The notes below the pieces were generated by a model that worked only from the letters and a program-made list of their open reading frames with translations, was not told the DNA's origin and did no database searches. From Oxalobacter sp. (GTDB lineage: Bacteria > Pseudomonadota > Gammaproteobacteria > Burkholderiales > Burkholderiaceae_D), in the NCBI GenBank assembly GCA_003605115.1, contig QZKY01000004.1, positions 62,001-126,000 on the forward strand: a DNA stretch of 64,000 nt, written 5' to 3'. Below, piece after piece: positions 38,838 to 52,086 of the stretch (position 1 is its first letter; each line of letters starts with the position of its first letter). Position numbers and translations under genes: made by a program.

Positions 38838-39614
38838 ATGATCTCCGTTCAACGCATTGAAACACTACGTTCGCAGGACGCCCGGATCGTTGACCTTGAA
38901 GTCGTGAGCGAGACAGGCTCAACCAATGCTGATTTGCTGGCACGCGTGACCGAACTGGTGAGGCCGGTATTGCGTGTAGCGGAACGACAGACACAGGGGC
39001 GAGGGCGAGCGGGTCGTGCTTGGTTGTCGACGCCAGGCGGTTCACTGACTTTTTCCTTGGCGTGGAAGTTCGGCGGAGGTGTGCAAACTCTGACCGGCTT
39101 GCCCTTGGCCGTTGGTGTTGCAGTATCGCAAGCGCTGGACGCCTTTGGCGTGCGTACCGGTTTGAAGTGGCCGAACGACATATTAAAAGACGGCAAAAAA
39201 CTGGGTGGCATATTGATTGAGACCGAGAATGTGCCAGAGGGATCTTGGGCCGTGATAGGCGTGGGGCTGAATCTGATGCTGCCAGACGAGATGGAAGCAC
39301 AAATCGGACAACCGGTTGCCGAAGCTCGTTGGCTAGCGCAGGCGGATCGTAGCGTGTTGATGGCGAGCTTGCTGAATGCGCTTGCTTCTGCGATGGTTGT
39401 GTTTGAGCGTGACGGCTTGCGCGCTTTCACGGATCGTTGGAACCAGTTGCATTTTCACGCGGGCAAAAAAATCGTGATGTTGCGTGATGATCAGGTTTAT
39501 CTGGAAGGCGTCGCTCACGGCGTAGATGAATGGGGGCGCTTGCTGGTCGACACGCCTGTCGGTCGGCAGGCGGTTCATAGCGGAGAGGTATCTTTGCGCG
39601 CGACGGAGGAATAA
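38838..39614 (+). CDS. birA: biotin--[acetyl-CoA-carboxylase] ligase
   Basis: BirA activates biotin and attaches it to the biotin carboxyl carrier protein. The 258-residue protein lacks the N-terminal helix-turn-helix of E. coli BirA, so it is a ligase without repressor function. The adenylate loop GRGRAGRAW is near 55-63, KWPNDI near 114-119, and the GGILIETE stretch follows. A C-terminal SH3-like domain closes the protein. coaX starts three bases after it. Confidence 0.95.
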   Translation: MISVQRIETLRSQDARIVDLEVVSETGSTNADLLARVTELVRPVLRVAERQTQGRGRAGRAWLSTPGGSLTFSLAWKFGGGVQTLTGLPLAVGVAVSQALDAFGVRTGLKWPNDILKDGKKLGGILIETENVPEGSWAVIGVGLNLMLPDEMEAQIGQPVAEARWLAQADRSVLMASLLNALASAMVVFERDGLRAFTDRWNQLHFHAGKKIVMLRDDQVYLEGVAHGVDEWGRLLVDTPVGRQAVHSGEVSLRATEE

Positions 39615-39617
39615 GTC

Positions 39618-40379
39618 ATGTTGCTATTGGTTGACGTTGGAAACACCATGCTTAAATGGGCGCTCGCGGAAAATGCCGAAGCGGCGCTTGGTCAATGGCA
39701 AGAAAGAGGTGCGGCAGCGCATAAGGATATTGAACATCTTCGGGATGTTTTGCGAGGGCGGAATATTTCTCGCGCCATCGTGTCGAATGTTGCCGGGAAA
39801 GCCATTCGGGAGCGCCTGCAACACTTGCTGCGCGCAGTACAAGCCAAGCCCTTTGAACTGGAGTGGTTCGCCTCTGTCGAAGCCTTGGGCGGCATACGCA
39901 ATAGTTATCGCAATCCTGCGCAATTGGGGTGTGACCGTTTTGCCGCGATGGTCGGCGCCCATGCCTTGTTCCCGAAAGAAAATTTGATCGTGACGTGCTG
40001 CGGCACGGCCACTACCGTGGATGCCGTTTCGGCCGATGGCCTGTTCATCGGCGGCATGATTTTGCCAGGACTCGGCTTGATGGCTTCATCGCTTGCACGC
40101 AGCACGGCGCATCTGCCTCAGGTGGCGCAGCACAGTTTGAGCTTCAATCCCTTTGCCTCCAGCACCAACGACGCCATTACAAGCGGATGCATTGCAGCGC
40201 AAATCGGCGGTATCGAGCACGCGGTCGGGCTGCATGCCAAGCGATCAGGCCAGGTGCTTTGCGTGCTATCGGGTGGCGCAGCCAAGGCGATAGCCCCCCA
40301 TCTATCCGTTAGCCATCAAATCGTCGATAATCTTGTGCTGATAGGCTTGCACGCGGTAGCGATGACCCCCTCTTCCTGA
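39618..40379 (+). CDS. coaX: type III pantothenate kinase
   Basis: CoaX phosphorylates pantothenate, the first step of coenzyme A synthesis, and is insensitive to CoA feedback. The 253-residue protein has the ASKHA P-loop DVGNTMLKWA at 6-15. The substrate loop GCDRFAAMVGA is near 110-120, and GGMILPGLGLMASSL follows. It is tightly spaced behind birA and followed eight bases later by the SPOR gene. Confidence 0.95.
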   Translation: MLLLVDVGNTMLKWALAENAEAALGQWQERGAAAHKDIEHLRDVLRGRNISRAIVSNVAGKAIRERLQHLLRAVQAKPFELEWFASVEALGGIRNSYRNPAQLGCDRFAAMVGAHALFPKENLIVTCCGTATTVDAVSADGLFIGGMILPGLGLMASSLARSTAHLPQVAQHSLSFNPFASSTNDAITSGCIAAQIGGIEHAVGLHAKRSGQVLCVLSGGAAKAIAPHLSVSHQIVDNLVLIGLHAVAMTPSS

Positions 40380-40387
40380 TCGACGCC

Positions 40388-41134
40388 ATGCTGAAACTGA
40401 TATTCTGGTCTTTGCTCTTAGTAAATGCAGCGCTTTTTGCGTTTCGACTGGGGTATCTCGACAGTCTCATGGTATCCAAAACTGAATCCGAGCGACTCGC
40501 CAAGCAGCTTAACGTCGACAAACTCAAAATCGTCAAAAAAGAACCCGCTGGACAAACGCCATCCCCCACGAGTGTGACGCCGCCTTTGGCAGCAACGTCA
40601 GCCCCCCTCGCTTCCGCACCACCCGTGGCACCAGCGGCACCGCCGAAGGTGCAGGCTCGCCCGCCAAAACTGATCCCCTGCACCGAGGTTGGCGAATTTG
40701 TGTTGGAAGAAGCCAAAAAAATTGAGCCGCGATTACTGAAATTGGTGCCAGGAGAGCGTTTTTCCAAAAGAACCAGGCAGGAAGTGGTCACTTACATGGT
40801 GCATATTCCGCCTCAGAGCGGGAAGGCCGCCGCAGAAAAGAAAGCTGGGGAACTTAAGGCCTTGGGCGTAAAAAACTTTTTTATCATTCAAGACAATTCG
40901 ACAATGCGCTGGGGCATTTCATTGGGCGTATTCAAGAGTGAAGCCGCTGCCAAAAGGCATCTTGAAAGCCTGAAAAAACAGGGCGTGCGCAGCGCACGGG
41001 TGGGTCCCCGGAGCGTGGCGGACAGACGCTACACCTTCGTATTGCGCGATCTGGATGATGCCAGTCTGAAAACCCTGGATAACATCATGCGCGACTTCCC
41101 CGAGCAGGAAGCCCAGGCGTGCGGGACGCGCTAG
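40388..41134 (+). CDS. SPOR domain membrane protein
   Basis: The 248-residue protein has one N-terminal membrane segment (3-20, LKLIFWSLLLVNAALFAF), a Pro/Ala-rich linker (about 55-92) and a SPOR domain (about 130-205, with VHIPPQSGKAAAEKKAGEL and WGISLGVFKSEAAAKRHL). SPOR domains bind denuded glycan strands at the division septum. It belongs to the birA-coaX transcript, a common arrangement in Burkholderiales. Confidence 0.9.
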   Translation: MLKLIFWSLLLVNAALFAFRLGYLDSLMVSKTESERLAKQLNVDKLKIVKKEPAGQTPSPTSVTPPLAATSAPLASAPPVAPAAPPKVQARPPKLIPCTEVGEFVLEEAKKIEPRLLKLVPGERFSKRTRQEVVTYMVHIPPQSGKAAAEKKAGELKALGVKNFFIIQDNSTMRWGISLGVFKSEAAAKRHLESLKKQGVRSARVGPRSVADRRYTFVLRDLDDASLKTLDNIMRDFPEQEAQACGTR

Positions 41135-41276
41135 GCGTCAGTCGCGCGCTACGTGTGCACCTTCGTTAGCGGATGGGCAAAATAGGAATTTTTTGGTCAA
41201 TGGGCTGCAAAATCCTGAATTTCGCGCATAATTCGAAGCTGGAAAATTTGACCAATCCTAACTTTTACAGGCACCC

Positions 41277-41918
41277 ATGAAATTTCAGATCATTCCCGTT
41301 ACACCGTTCCAAGTGAACTGCACGCTCATGTGGGACGAAAAAACCAACAAGGCTGCTGTGGTCGATCCGGGCGGTGACATACCGCGTATTGTCAGTGCGC
41401 TGGAAAAAAATGGCTTGACGCTTGAAAAAGTGTTTGTGACACATGGCCATCTTGATCATTGCGGCGGCGCCAAGAAATTGGCCGCGCAATTTGGTGTGCC
41501 GATTGAAGGCCCCAATAAGGCAGATGAATACCTGCTCGAATCGCTGGCAACGACCCAAACGCGCATGTGGGGTTTACCGGCAGGCGATCCCTTCACGCCA
41601 GACCGCTGGCTCAGCCAGGGCGATACCGTCACTGTGGGCGATGAAACGCTGAACGTTTACGAATGCCCCGGCCACACCCCCGGACATATTGCCTTTTTCC
41701 ATCCTGCGACCAAAGTGGCCATCACCGGCGACGTGCTTTTCCAGGGCTCGGTTGGCCGCACTGATTTGCCCAAAGGCAGCTTCAAGGATCTGGAAAACTC
41801 GGTACGTACTAACTTATATACCTTGGGAGACGATGTCCAGTTCATCCCCGGCCATGGCCCAACCTCGACCATTGGCAACGAAAAACGCACGAATCAATAT
41901 GTTCCGGACAGAAAATGA
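41277..41918 (+). CDS. MBL-fold metallo-hydrolase (glyoxalase II-like)
   Basis: The 213-residue protein has the metal motif THGHLDHCGG near 56-65, then GHTPGHIAFF, GDVLF and the late PGHGP motif. These are the five metal-binding elements of a two-zinc metallo-beta-lactamase-fold hydrolase. Size and motifs resemble the YcbL/glyoxalase II-like group, which cleaves S-lactoylglutathione-type thioesters; the true substrate is not certain. A strong terminator follows. Confidence 0.92.
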   Translation: MKFQIIPVTPFQVNCTLMWDEKTNKAAVVDPGGDIPRIVSALEKNGLTLEKVFVTHGHLDHCGGAKKLAAQFGVPIEGPNKADEYLLESLATTQTRMWGLPAGDPFTPDRWLSQGDTVTVGDETLNVYECPGHTPGHIAFFHPATKVAITGDVLFQGSVGRTDLPKGSFKDLENSVRTNLYTLGDDVQFIPGHGPTSTIGNEKRTNQYVPDRK

Positions 41919-41954
41919 GGATGACTTGCTAGCGCGCTAGCATCAGGTAACACA

Positions 41955-41988
41955 ACACACTGGCGACGAGAGTCGCCAGTGTGTTTTT
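41955..41988 (+). terminator. rho-independent terminator after the MBL-fold gene
   Basis: A 13-base perfect stem (ACACACTGGCGAC with GTCGCCAGTGTGT, loop GAGA) is followed by TTTT. Confidence 0.9.
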
Positions 41989-42328
41989 ATACCGGCACAA
42001 ACGCGTGAATAGAAAATTTCTCTGCAGCACGATCAAGGTGCATATTCAAAACGACGTGCGCACAAAATGAAGTTGCATGTGAGATTTTTTGCATATGGGG
42101 AAAGGCGTCATGCGTCGTACAGGCCGGTTTCTCACGACCCTTTCACCAAAGGCGAAAAGAGCGGGCAAAATGTTTTGATAATCGTCAAACTTTCATTGAC
42201 TGGCAAAAATGCGGCGGGTACAATCTGCCCGTTTGAGATTGCGCGGAGCGAAAAACCTTCGCTCAAGTAAGAGTTGACGGCGGATCCGGGTACTGCGGCT
42301 TTTATTGTAAGACAGGCAAAGGATCGGG
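41989..42328. other. intergenic region upstream of the ATP synthase operon
   Basis: No convincing gene is seen. The operon promoter sits at 42196-42224. The 5' untranslated region is about 100 bases long and contains no clear hairpin terminator. Confidence 0.5.
42196..42224 (+). promoter_or_regulatory. sigma70 promoter of the atp operon
   Basis: TTGACT (42196-42201) and TACAAT (42219-42224) are 17 bases apart, each one base from consensus. The expected start is near 42231. Confidence 0.85.
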
Positions 42329-42679
42329 ATGGAAATGGCGCGCATTATCAGGCTGCAGTTGCTGGCGACCATTGTGGTCGCGCTACTGGCGGTGATTCTT
42401 GCCGGGGGCGTTGCAGGGGTTTCGGTATTGCTGGGTGGCTTGAGTTGTATGTTACCGAATGCCTTGTTTGCAATGCGCCTTTTCATGAATGAGCGCAAGC
42501 CGGGCGGAGCAAGTCCGACGACTTTTTTTATTTGGGAGTTCGTCAAGATTGGCTTGACGATGAGCGCCATGGTTGCCGTAGGCTGGCTGTATGAAGATAT
42601 AGTTTGGCCTGCTTTTATTGTGGGTGTAATTGTTGCATTGAAAAGTTATATTATTTTATTGTTCAGAAACCAACCATGA
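42329..42679 (+). CDS. atpI: ATP synthase subunit I
   Basis: AtpI helps assemble the c-ring. The 116-residue protein has four hydrophobic segments and an [12 protein letters not shown] motif near 71-82 typical of the family. It opens the atp operon. Its stop overlaps the atpB start by four bases. Confidence 0.9.
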   Translation: MEMARIIRLQLLATIVVALLAVILAGGVAGVSVLLGGLSCMLPNALFAMRLFMNERKPGGASPTTFFIWEFVKIGLTMSAMVAVGWLYEDIVWPAFIVGVIVALKSYIILLFRNQP

Positions 42680-43500
42680 GTGCTGCGGCTCCAACACCTT
42701 CAGAGTACATTGTCCACCATCTGGGACATTTCTCCACAAAGCATCAGGACAAGATCGTCGATTTTTCCATTCTCAATATCGACACCCTGTTCTGGTCCGT
42801 TTTCGTTGGCATCATCGGTTGTCTGGTCATGTATTTGGCCGCACGCAAGGCGACAGCTGGCGTGCCTGGCCGGTTTCAGGCGCTCGTCGAGATAGTCGTC
42901 GAAATGGTTGAAGAACAATCCAAGTCCATCGTTCATGGCGATCGCAGGTTCATTGCCCCGCTGGCGCTGACGGTGTTTGTCTGGGTGTCGTTGATGAACT
43001 GCCTGGATTTTCTGCCTGTCGACATGTTCGGTGCAATTTTCAGGCTTTTCGGCAACGACCACGCCTATCACCGCGTGGTGCCGACCGCCGACTTGAACGG
43101 CACGCTCGGCATGTCGCTGGGCGTACTGGCGTTGAGCCTGTACTACGGCATCAAGATCAAGGGTTTCGGCGGCTGGGTGCACGAACTGTTTGCTGCGCCC
43201 TTTGGCATCAAGATGGCGCCATTCAACTTCATCCTGCAAATTATCGAATATTTGGCCAAGACGATGTCGCTCGCCATGCGACTTTTTGGCAATATGTATG
43301 CTGGCGAGATTCTGTTCATGGTCATCGCCATGCTCGGCTCTGCCGCGGCACTGTCTCTGGGTGGCTCGTTCCTGTTCTTGGGTCACGTGATCGCGGGTAC
43401 CGCTTGGGCCATCTTCCATATCCTGATCGTGTTCCTACAGGCATTCATTTTCATGATGCTGACGCTGGTATACATCGGTCAGGCACATGAAGCACACTAA
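42676..43500 (+). CDS. atpB: ATP synthase F0 subunit a
   Basis: Subunit a forms the proton half-channels. With the start at 42676 ([11 protein letters not shown]) it has 274 residues and several membrane helices. The essential arginine lies in [14 protein letters not shown]. The start is set by the ATGA overlap with atpI. Confidence 0.96.
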   Translation: MSAAAPTPSEYIVHHLGHFSTKHQDKIVDFSILNIDTLFWSVFVGIIGCLVMYLAARKATAGVPGRFQALVEIVVEMVEEQSKSIVHGDRRFIAPLALTVFVWVSLMNCLDFLPVDMFGAIFRLFGNDHAYHRVVPTADLNGTLGMSLGVLALSLYYGIKIKGFGGWVHELFAAPFGIKMAPFNFILQIIEYLAKTMSLAMRLFGNMYAGEILFMVIAMLGSAAALSLGGSFLFLGHVIAGTAWAIFHILIVFLQAFIFMMLTLVYIGQAHEAH

Positions 43501-43540
43501 TACCTATTTTGTCGTTTTGTTTGATTTGTTTTTGTTTTAA

Positions 43541-43804
<264 letters not shown>

Positions 43805-43880
43805 TGTCTTTGGCACCAAGCCAAGCATTTTTTGAAATTCAACCATTGGCGTAGTAAGCTATTTTTAGAAGGAAATCGCC

Positions 43881-44351
43881 GTGAACCTAAATGCAACCTT
43901 GTTTGCGCAGTTCGTGGTCTTCTTCATCTTGGCGCTTTTCACGATGAAATTCGTGTGGCCGCCGCTGATGAAGGCGCTCGACGAGCGCGCGCAGAAGATC
44001 GCTGACGGTTTGGCCGCTTCCGACCGTGGCAAGGCAGAGATGGCAGCCGCTGAAAAGCGCATCCAGATCGAACTGACCGCTGCCCGCGAGGAAGTCCAAA
44101 AGCGCATTAGCGATGCCGAAAAGCAGGCTCAAGTGGTCGCTGATCAAGTCAAGCAAAGTGCTCAGGCTGAAGCTGCTCGTATTATTGAGCAAGCCAAGGC
44201 AGATGCTGAACAGCAGACAATCCAAGCGCGTGAAGCTTTGCGCGCGGAAGTGGCTGCACTGGCTGTCAAGGGCGCTGAGCAAATCCTGAAGCGAGAAGTC
44301 AACGCGACAGCACACGCTGACTTGTTGAAGCAACTGGCGGTCGAGTTATAA
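43881..44351 (+). CDS. atpF: ATP synthase F0 subunit b
   Basis: Subunit b forms the peripheral stalk. The 156-residue protein has one N-terminal membrane helix (about 5-24) and a long charged coiled coil after it, the normal size for the family. AGAAGGAAAT lies before the start. atpH begins three bases later. Confidence 0.95.
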   Translation: MNLNATLFAQFVVFFILALFTMKFVWPPLMKALDERAQKIADGLAASDRGKAEMAAAEKRIQIELTAAREEVQKRISDAEKQAQVVADQVKQSAQAEAARIIEQAKADAEQQTIQAREALRAEVAALAVKGAEQILKREVNATAHADLLKQLAVEL

Positions 44352-44353
44352 TC

Positions 44354-44887
44354 ATGGCTGAACTTGCAACCATTGCCCGCCCTTACGCCGAAGCCCTGTT
44401 CCGGGTCGCAAAATCCAGCAACATGAACGCATGGTCCGATCTTGTGTCCGAAATGGCGCAGGTCGGCGCGCATCCGGATGTCAAGGCGCTGGCAGCCAAT
44501 CCGAACGTTTCAGACCGTCAGGTTATCGAGACGCTTCTCGCGTTGTTGAAATCGGAAGTCTCGAAAGAGGTAAAAAACCTTGTCGAGGTACTGGTTGAAA
44601 ACGATCGCGTGGGATTGTTGCCGGAAATCGGCGTACAGTTTCAAGCACTGAAGAATGCGGATCAGGGCACTGCGGACGCGGAGATTTTTAGCGCGTTTGC
44701 CATGTCGGACGCGCAAGTCGCCGAGCTGACCAAAGTCTTGGGCAAGAAATTTGGACGCAAGCTGAAGCCTACTGTCATCGTAGACAATTCGTTGATAGGC
44801 GGCGTACGCGTCGTGGTTGGGGATGAAGTCTACGATACGTCCATACGTGCCAAGCTGCAACAGATGCACGCTGCCCTGGTTTCATAA
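44354..44887 (+). CDS. atpH: ATP synthase F1 subunit delta
   Basis: Delta links F1 to the peripheral stalk. The 177-residue protein begins with the family pattern [11 protein letters not shown] and ends with the [20 protein letters not shown] block. Confidence 0.95.
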   Translation: MAELATIARPYAEALFRVAKSSNMNAWSDLVSEMAQVGAHPDVKALAANPNVSDRQVIETLLALLKSEVSKEVKNLVEVLVENDRVGLLPEIGVQFQALKNADQGTADAEIFSAFAMSDAQVAELTKVLGKKFGRKLKPTVIVDNSLIGGVRVVVGDEVYDTSIRAKLQQMHAALVS

Positions 44888-44935
44888 CGCCGCCTGAACA
44901 CGGCGAATGCCGAGAGAATATTTTTAGGAGTTTGT

Positions 44936-46477
44936 ATGCAACTCAACCCGTCTGAAATCAGTGAACTGATCAAGAGTCGGATTCAAGGACTTGGCGATTC
45001 AGCCGAGATTCGTAATCAGGGTACGGTCGTATCCGTATCCGACGGCATTTGCCGCATCCACGGCCTGTCCGATGCGATGCAGGGCGAGATGCTGGAATTC
45101 CCAGGCGACACGTTCGGCCTTGCGCTGAATTTGGAGCGTGATTCTGTCGGTGCCGTTATTCTTGGTGAATACGAACACATCTCCGAGGGTGACACCGTCA
45201 AATGTACGGGGCGCATCCTGGAAGTGCCGATCGGGAATGAGCTCATCGGGCGCGTGGTCAATTCGCTCGGTCAGCCGATCGATGGCAAGGGGCCGATCAA
45301 TGCCAAACTCACTGCGCCAATCGAAAAGATTGCTCCCGGCGTTATTGCGCGTCAGTCCGTGTCCCAGCCGATGCAAACCGGCCTCAAGGCAATTGACTCG
45401 ATGGTACCGATTGGCCGTGGCCAGCGCGAACTGATCATCGGCGACCGCCAAACCGGCAAGACGGCTGTGGCAATTGACGCGATCATTAACCAGAAGGGTC
45501 AGGACATGATCTGCGTGTATGTCGCGATCGGTCAAAAAGCGTCTTCAGTCAAGAACGTCGTGCGCTCGCTCGAGCAGTATGGCGCGATGGATTACACGAT
45601 CGTGGTTGCTGCGACGGCGTCTGAATCGGCCGCGATGCAGTACATTTCCCCGTACTCTGGCTGCACCATGGGCGAATACTTCCGTGATCGTGGTCAAGAT
45701 GCGCTGATTATTTATGATGACTTGTCCAAGCAAGCCGTTGCTTATCGTCAGGTATCGCTGCTGCTGCGCCGCCCACCGGGTCGCGAAGCTTATCCTGGCG
45801 ACGTTTTCTATTTGCACTCCCGCTTGCTGGAACGTGGTGCACGCGTGAACGCTGAGTATGTCGAGCAATTTACCAATGGCGAAGTCAAAGGCAAAACCGG
45901 TTCACTGACGGCGCTGCCGATCATTGAAACCCAGGCAGGTGACGTTTCTGCCTTCGTTCCGACCAACGTGATTTCGATTACGGACGGCCAGATCTTCCTG
46001 GAAACCTCGCTGTTTAACTCCGGTATCCGTCCTGCGATTAACGCCGGTATTTCAGTTTCCCGCGTTGGTAGCGCCGCGCAGACCAATGCGGTTAAGGGGC
46101 TGTCCGGCGGTATTCGTACCAACTTGGCGCAGTACCGCGAACTGGCCGCGTTTGCGCAGTTTGCCTCGGATCTCGACGAAGCAACCCGCCGTCAGCTGGA
46201 TCGCGGTGCGCGCGTGACGGAACTGCTCAAGCAGAACCAGTACGCCCCCTTGCCGGTCTCTCTGATGTCAGTCTCGCTGTTTGCCGTTAACGCAAACTTC
46301 CTGGATGACGTCGACGTGAAGAACGTGCTGCCATTCGAAGCAGCGCTGCACGCGTACATGAAGGCTTCCCACTCGGCGCTGCTGGAAAAGATTGAAACCA
46401 GCAAGCGTATCGAAAAGGAAGACACGAATGCGCTGGCTGATGCGATCGCGGATTTCAAGAAAACCAGCTCCTGGTAA
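44936..46477 (+). CDS. atpA: ATP synthase F1 subunit alpha
   Basis: Alpha carries the non-catalytic nucleotide sites. The 513-residue protein has the P-loop GDRQTGKTA near 169-177 and the family signature [24 protein letters not shown] lies seven bases before the start. Confidence 0.97.
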   Translation: MQLNPSEISELIKSRIQGLGDSAEIRNQGTVVSVSDGICRIHGLSDAMQGEMLEFPGDTFGLALNLERDSVGAVILGEYEHISEGDTVKCTGRILEVPIGNELIGRVVNSLGQPIDGKGPINAKLTAPIEKIAPGVIARQSVSQPMQTGLKAIDSMVPIGRGQRELIIGDRQTGKTAVAIDAIINQKGQDMICVYVAIGQKASSVKNVVRSLEQYGAMDYTIVVAATASESAAMQYISPYSGCTMGEYFRDRGQDALIIYDDLSKQAVAYRQVSLLLRRPPGREAYPGDVFYLHSRLLERGARVNAEYVEQFTNGEVKGKTGSLTALPIIETQAGDVSAFVPTNVISITDGQIFLETSLFNSGIRPAINAGISVSRVGSAAQTNAVKGLSGGIRTNLAQYRELAAFAQFASDLDEATRRQLDRGARVTELLKQNQYAPLPVSLMSVSLFAVNANFLDDVDVKNVLPFEAALHAYMKASHSALLEKIETSKRIEKEDTNALADAIADFKKTSSW

Positions 46478-46512
46478 TCCCTGACTTCTGAAGAAAACAA
46501 GGAGCAAGGCTC

Positions 46513-47382
46513 ATGGCAGCAGGAAAAGAAATACGTGGCAAGATCAAGAGCGTAGAAAATACGAAGAAGATCACCAAGGCTATGGAAATGGTCGCTGCGT
46601 CCAAAATGCGCAAAGCGCAGGATAGGATGCGCGCGGCCAGACCGTACAGCGACACCATTCGCAATATCGCAGCCAATCTGGCGGAAGCCAATCCGGAATA
46701 TGTTCACCCCTTCCTGGTTACACAAGAAGGAGCGAAACGAGTCGGTTTCATCGTCGTCACCACGGACAAGGGTTTGTGCGGGGGTCTGAATACCAACATC
46801 CTGCGCATCACGACCAATCGTTTGCGTGAAGTTGAAGCAGCAGGCAACGGTATTGATGTGGTTGCGATTGGCAACAAGGGTTTTGGCTACATGAACCGCA
46901 TTGGCGCGAAAATCGTCTCGCATGTGGTTCAGCTTGGCGATACCCCGCATCTTGACCGCCTCATCGGACCGGTCAAGATCCTGCTTGACGCCTATCAGGA
47001 AGGCAAACTGGATGCGATTTACCTGTGCTACACCAAATTCATCAACACGATGAAACAGGAGCCGGTGATTGACCAACTGCTTCCCCTGACCTCAGACAGG
47101 ATGACATCGGACAAACCGGCGCACTCTTGGGAATATATGTACGAACCGGACGCACCGTCAGTGATTGACGAACTTCTGGTGCGCTACGTTGAAGCACTGA
47201 TTTACCAATCCGTGGCGGAAAACATCGCTTCGGAACAATCGGCGCGGATGGTGGCAATGAAGTCCGCGAGCGATAACGCAGGCAACGTGATTTCCGAGCT
47301 CAAGCTGGTTTATAACAAAACGCGTCAGGCAGCGATTACGAAGGAACTTTCAGAGATCGTTGCTGGTGCAGCAGCGGTTTAA
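46513..47382 (+). CDS. atpG: ATP synthase F1 subunit gamma
   Basis: Gamma is the rotating central shaft. The 289-residue protein has long terminal helices ([20 protein letters not shown] pattern at the start) and the C-terminal signature [25 protein letters not shown] precedes the start. Confidence 0.96.
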   Translation: MAAGKEIRGKIKSVENTKKITKAMEMVAASKMRKAQDRMRAARPYSDTIRNIAANLAEANPEYVHPFLVTQEGAKRVGFIVVTTDKGLCGGLNTNILRITTNRLREVEAAGNGIDVVAIGNKGFGYMNRIGAKIVSHVVQLGDTPHLDRLIGPVKILLDAYQEGKLDAIYLCYTKFINTMKQEPVIDQLLPLTSDRMTSDKPAHSWEYMYEPDAPSVIDELLVRYVEALIYQSVAENIASEQSARMVAMKSASDNAGNVISELKLVYNKTRQAAITKELSEIVAGAAAV

Positions 47383-48825
<1,443 letters not shown>

Positions 48826-48897
48826 GCCATGACTGTGCACGCTGCGGCAGGAGATGCTGCAGCGTGATTTTTTCGAATGAACAGAAAAGGTTCAAAC

Positions 48898-49323
48898 ATG
48901 GCAAACACCATACACGTAGACGTCGTTTCTGCCGAGGAGCAAATTTACTCCGGGCCGGCGGAGTTCGTCGCGTTGCCGGGTGAAATGGGCGAACTGGGCA
49001 TCCTGCCCGGCCACACGCCGCTGATCACTCGCATCAAGCCGGGCGCTGTCCGCATCAAGGTTCCGGGCGAAGCAGAAGAAAACTTTGTGTTCGTCGCCGG
49101 TGGCATTCTCGAAGTTCAGCCGCACACCGTAACGGTTTTGGCCGACACCGCCATTCGCGGTCACGACTTGGATGAAGCGAAGGTCATGGAAGCGAAGCGC
49201 CAAGCCGAAGAAGCGCTCACCAACCGCGAATCAAACATTGACTACGCCGTTGCGCAAGCAGAAATTGCGCTGATGGTGGCGCAGTTGGCTGCGATTCGTC
49301 AGCTTCGCGGCAAGAAGCACTGA
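48898..49323 (+). CDS. atpC: ATP synthase F1 subunit epsilon
   Basis: Epsilon regulates rotation with its C-terminal helices. From [10 protein letters not shown] at 48898 it has 141 residues: an N-terminal beta sandwich with [14 protein letters not shown] near 32-45, then a helical hairpin. It is the last gene of the operon, ending at a terminator. Confidence 0.95.
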   Translation: MANTIHVDVVSAEEQIYSGPAEFVALPGEMGELGILPGHTPLITRIKPGAVRIKVPGEAEENFVFVAGGILEVQPHTVTVLADTAIRGHDLDEAKVMEAKRQAEEALTNRESNIDYAVAQAEIALMVAQLAAIRQLRGKKH

Positions 49324-49340
49324 TCTATGCTCAGCATAAA

Positions 49341-49370
49341 ACAAAAGGCAGCCTCGGCTGCCTTTTTGTT
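49341..49370. terminator. bidirectional terminator between atpC and argB
   Basis: GGCAGCC/GGCTGCC lies between A-runs and T-runs, so it can end both converging transcripts. Confidence 0.87.
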
Positions 49371-49382
49371 TAGTATCTTACG

Positions 49383-50279
49383 TTAATGTGATCGAATCAT
49401 CGTTCCAAATATGCGATCTGTTAACACTTCAAGCAAAAGCGAATGCTCAATGCGTCCGTCGATGATGTGGACCGTGTTGACGCCCGATTTGGCAGCGTCA
49501 AGCGCCGAAGAAATCTTCGGTAACATGCCGCCGTGGATCGTGCCATCTTCGAACATCCCATCGATTTGCTTGGCCGAGAGATTGGTGAGCAGTTTATTGT
49601 CCTGATCCAGAACGCCAGGCGTGTTGGTCATCATCACCAGTTTTTCCGCCTTCAAAATCTCTGCAATCTTGCCAGCGACGAGATCGGCATTGATGTTATA
49701 GGCTTGGCCGTCTTCGCCGAAGCCAATGGGGGAAATGACTGGAATAAAGGCATCGTCTTGCAAGGCTTTGACAATGGCCGGATTGATTGACGTGATTTCA
49801 CCGACGAATCCAAGATCAATCGATTTGCCGGGGTTTTGCGGGTCAGGCATTTCCATTTTTTTCGCGCGAATCAAGCTGCCATCTTTGCCGGTGAGCCCAA
49901 CGGCCTGACCACCATACTGGTTGATCAGCATGACGATATCTTGTTGTACTTCGCCACCGAGAACCCACTCCACAACTTCCATCGTTTCTTCGTCAGTAAT
50001 GCGCATGCCTTGCACAAATGTGCCTTGTTTGCCAATTTTCTTGAGCGCATTGTCGATTTGGGGGCCGCCGCCATGCACGACGATGGGGTTCATCCCGACC
50101 AGTTTCAGCAAGATGACGTCGCGGGCGAAGCTGTGCTTTAGATGTTCCTCGGTCATGGCATTGCCGCCGTACTTGACAACGATGGTTTTGCCATGAAACT
50201 TGCGAATGTACGGCAGGGCTTCCGCCAGAATTTCGGCAGTCAAATGCGGCGGGAGTTTTTTGATTTCTTCCTTTGACAT
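49383..50279 (-). CDS. argB: acetylglutamate kinase
   Basis: ArgB phosphorylates N-acetylglutamate in arginine synthesis. The 298-residue protein has the phosphate-binding KYGGNAM near 36-42, the GGGPQID motif and the [19 protein letters not shown] nucleotide-binding part. The N-terminal helix is of the length seen in hexameric, arginine-inhibited enzymes, so feedback control is likely. It faces the atp operon across a shared terminator. Confidence 0.95.
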   Translation of the reverse strand: MSKEEIKKLPPHLTAEILAEALPYIRKFHGKTIVVKYGGNAMTEEHLKHSFARDVILLKLVGMNPIVVHGGGPQIDNALKKIGKQGTFVQGMRITDEETMEVVEWVLGGEVQQDIVMLINQYGGQAVGLTGKDGSLIRAKKMEMPDPQNPGKSIDLGFVGEITSINPAIVKALQDDAFIPVISPIGFGEDGQAYNINADLVAGKIAEILKAEKLVMMTNTPGVLDQDNKLLTNLSAKQIDGMFEDGTIHGGMLPKISSALDAAKSGVNTVHIIDGRIEHSLLLEVLTDRIFGTMIRSH

Positions 50280-50315
50280 AATTGATCCAGAAAAAAGGAA
50301 AATGAATGAACAATC

Positions 50316-51104
50316 CTAACCGAAAGGTGTGTGTGGCGTATGGGGTAAGTCAGGTTTGCCAAAAACATCGATATAGGTTGGGTAAAACGAACAATAAAGC
50401 AGAATGGACATGAAGATGGTCATCAAGAACAGCAGCACCATCGCAAAAGATTTACCGACGACCGTTGCCAGCAGACCCGATATAAAAACAGGGCAGAGCA
50501 CGCCGACCAACATCCAGCCGAGGAAATAAACGATAAACGCACGGATGGCTCTGAAAACAGCAAAAAAGCTGTAGAACATGGCTTGAAACACGGGCATTTT
50601 TTGCCAAACGATGAGTGGCGCTGCGTACCACAGCGGCGGCATGAAAATCAGGAAGAAAGTCAGCATGGTGATCAGCACGCCGATATCCTGTTGAGCCGTG
50701 GTCTTTACTGCCGGACCGCCCTTTAGCAGTTCGCCCATGAGGACGTTGCCCAAGCTTGAAAAAACAAACATGACCGCTAGGGATAGAAACAAGCCAATCG
50801 CCACGTATATGGCACCCAAAGTAAAGATGCGCTTGCCGACAGGAGGATCAAATGAAGCGCGCAATTGAAGAGGATTGAGCTCGCCTTTTCGCTCAATTTG
50901 TGCGCAGGCGATCATAAAAATCATGGAAAAAATCGGCGCAAAAAAAGCTTGCAGAAAGCTTCCCAGAAAAGGAATGAAAGCCAGTGCAATCAAAATCACC
51001 AGGTAAGTGGAGAACAGTAAGGAAAACTGGCCAGGGTGCATGCGGAAAATCGCAAAGCCTTGCTTGATCCAGTTCCAGCCGTGACGAGCAGTCAAAGTAT
51101 TCAT
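50316..51104 (-). CDS. BPSS1780 family membrane protein
   Basis: The 262-residue protein has about six membrane segments with a soluble N-terminus ([20 protein letters not shown]). This start and the following [10 protein letters not shown] segment match the BPSS1780 family, widespread in Betaproteobacteria and of unknown role. It overlaps thrB by four bases, as often in this group. Confidence 0.83.
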   Translation of the reverse strand: MNTLTARHGWNWIKQGFAIFRMHPGQFSLLFSTYLVILIALAFIPFLGSFLQAFFAPIFSMIFMIACAQIERKGELNPLQLRASFDPPVGKRIFTLGAIYVAIGLFLSLAVMFVFSSLGNVLMGELLKGGPAVKTTAQQDIGVLITMLTFFLIFMPPLWYAAPLIVWQKMPVFQAMFYSFFAVFRAIRAFIVYFLGWMLVGVLCPVFISGLLATVVGKSFAMVLLFLMTIFMSILLYCSFYPTYIDVFGKPDLPHTPHTPFG

Positions 51105-52063
51105 GCAAAAAATAGAGCAGGGGGGGTGTGGGTAATACGCAAGCGTAACACACGCTCGAAATGTGCCGGGTCGTGTGGCGTCAGCATTTCGGCATCGCGC
51201 GGCAAATGGAAATCATACAGGCGGGAAAGCCAGAAGCGCAACGCGGCTGCGCGCAACAAAGCTTGCCAGGCAGCTTGTTCGTTTACGGTGAAGGGACGCA
51301 CAGCGTGATAGGCGTCGAGCATTGCGCGAGTGCGCGGCATATCCAGTGCGCCAGTGGCCAAATCAATGCACCAGTCGTTGACAGTGACAGCCACGTCGAA
51401 AAGCCAGGTATCGCAACCGGCAAAATAGAAATCAAAAAACCCGGTCAGCCTGTCTCCGTCAAACATGACGTTGTTGCGGAACAGATCCGCATGAATGGGT
51501 CCCACCGCCAGTTGGCGATAGACGTCAGAAGCGGCAAAGCCATCCTGAAAGGCCATTTCGTCACGCAGCAAGGCTTGATTGTCTGGGGAAAGATAAGGTG
51601 CCACAACGGGGGCGGTTTCACGACGCCATTCAATGCCGCGCAGGTTCGGCTGAAACATGGGGAAATCCTGTGCCGCCAGATGCATTTTTGCCAGCATGCC
51701 ACCCACGGCAGCACAATGCACGGGAGAGGGGTGTAATTGCCACTGCCCCTGAAGCTTTGTGACGATGGAAGCGGGTTTGCCATGCAAGACGTTCACAATG
51801 TCGCCCTTGTCATTGGCGATAGGTGCTGGCACCAGTACGTCGCGTTGCGCCAGATGACGCATCAGCTTCAAATAAAAAGGCAACTGTTCAAAGCTGAGCT
51901 TTTCGAAAATGGTGAGTACATACTCCCCTTTTTCGGTGGTAATAAAAAAGTTGCTGTTTTCAATGCCTGACGCTATACCGCGAATGGCCAAAGCCCTGCC
52001 TAAAGGGAATTGTGTAATCCAGGATGTGAGGTCATCCAGGCTGACCGGTGTAAAAACTGCCAT
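51101..52063 (-). CDS. thrB: homoserine kinase (APH-fold type)
   Basis: This type of ThrB phosphorylates homoserine for threonine synthesis and belongs to the aminoglycoside phosphotransferase fold, unrelated to the GHMP-type ThrB of E. coli. The 320-residue protein has an N-lobe with [11 protein letters not shown], the catalytic [12 protein letters not shown] near 190-201 and the metal-binding GFFDFYFAG near 210-218. It lies upstream of and overlaps the BPSS1780 gene. Confidence 0.94.
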   Translation of the reverse strand: MAVFTPVSLDDLTSWITQFPLGRALAIRGIASGIENSNFFITTEKGEYVLTIFEKLSFEQLPFYLKLMRHLAQRDVLVPAPIANDKGDIVNVLHGKPASIVTKLQGQWQLHPSPVHCAAVGGMLAKMHLAAQDFPMFQPNLRGIEWRRETAPVVAPYLSPDNQALLRDEMAFQDGFAASDVYRQLAVGPIHADLFRNNVMFDGDRLTGFFDFYFAGCDTWLFDVAVTVNDWCIDLATGALDMPRTRAMLDAYHAVRPFTVNEQAAWQALLRAAALRFWLSRLYDFHLPRDAEMLTPHDPAHFERVLRLRITHTPPALFFA

Positions 52064-52086
52064 GCGTATTGAGTAGAGAAATCAGC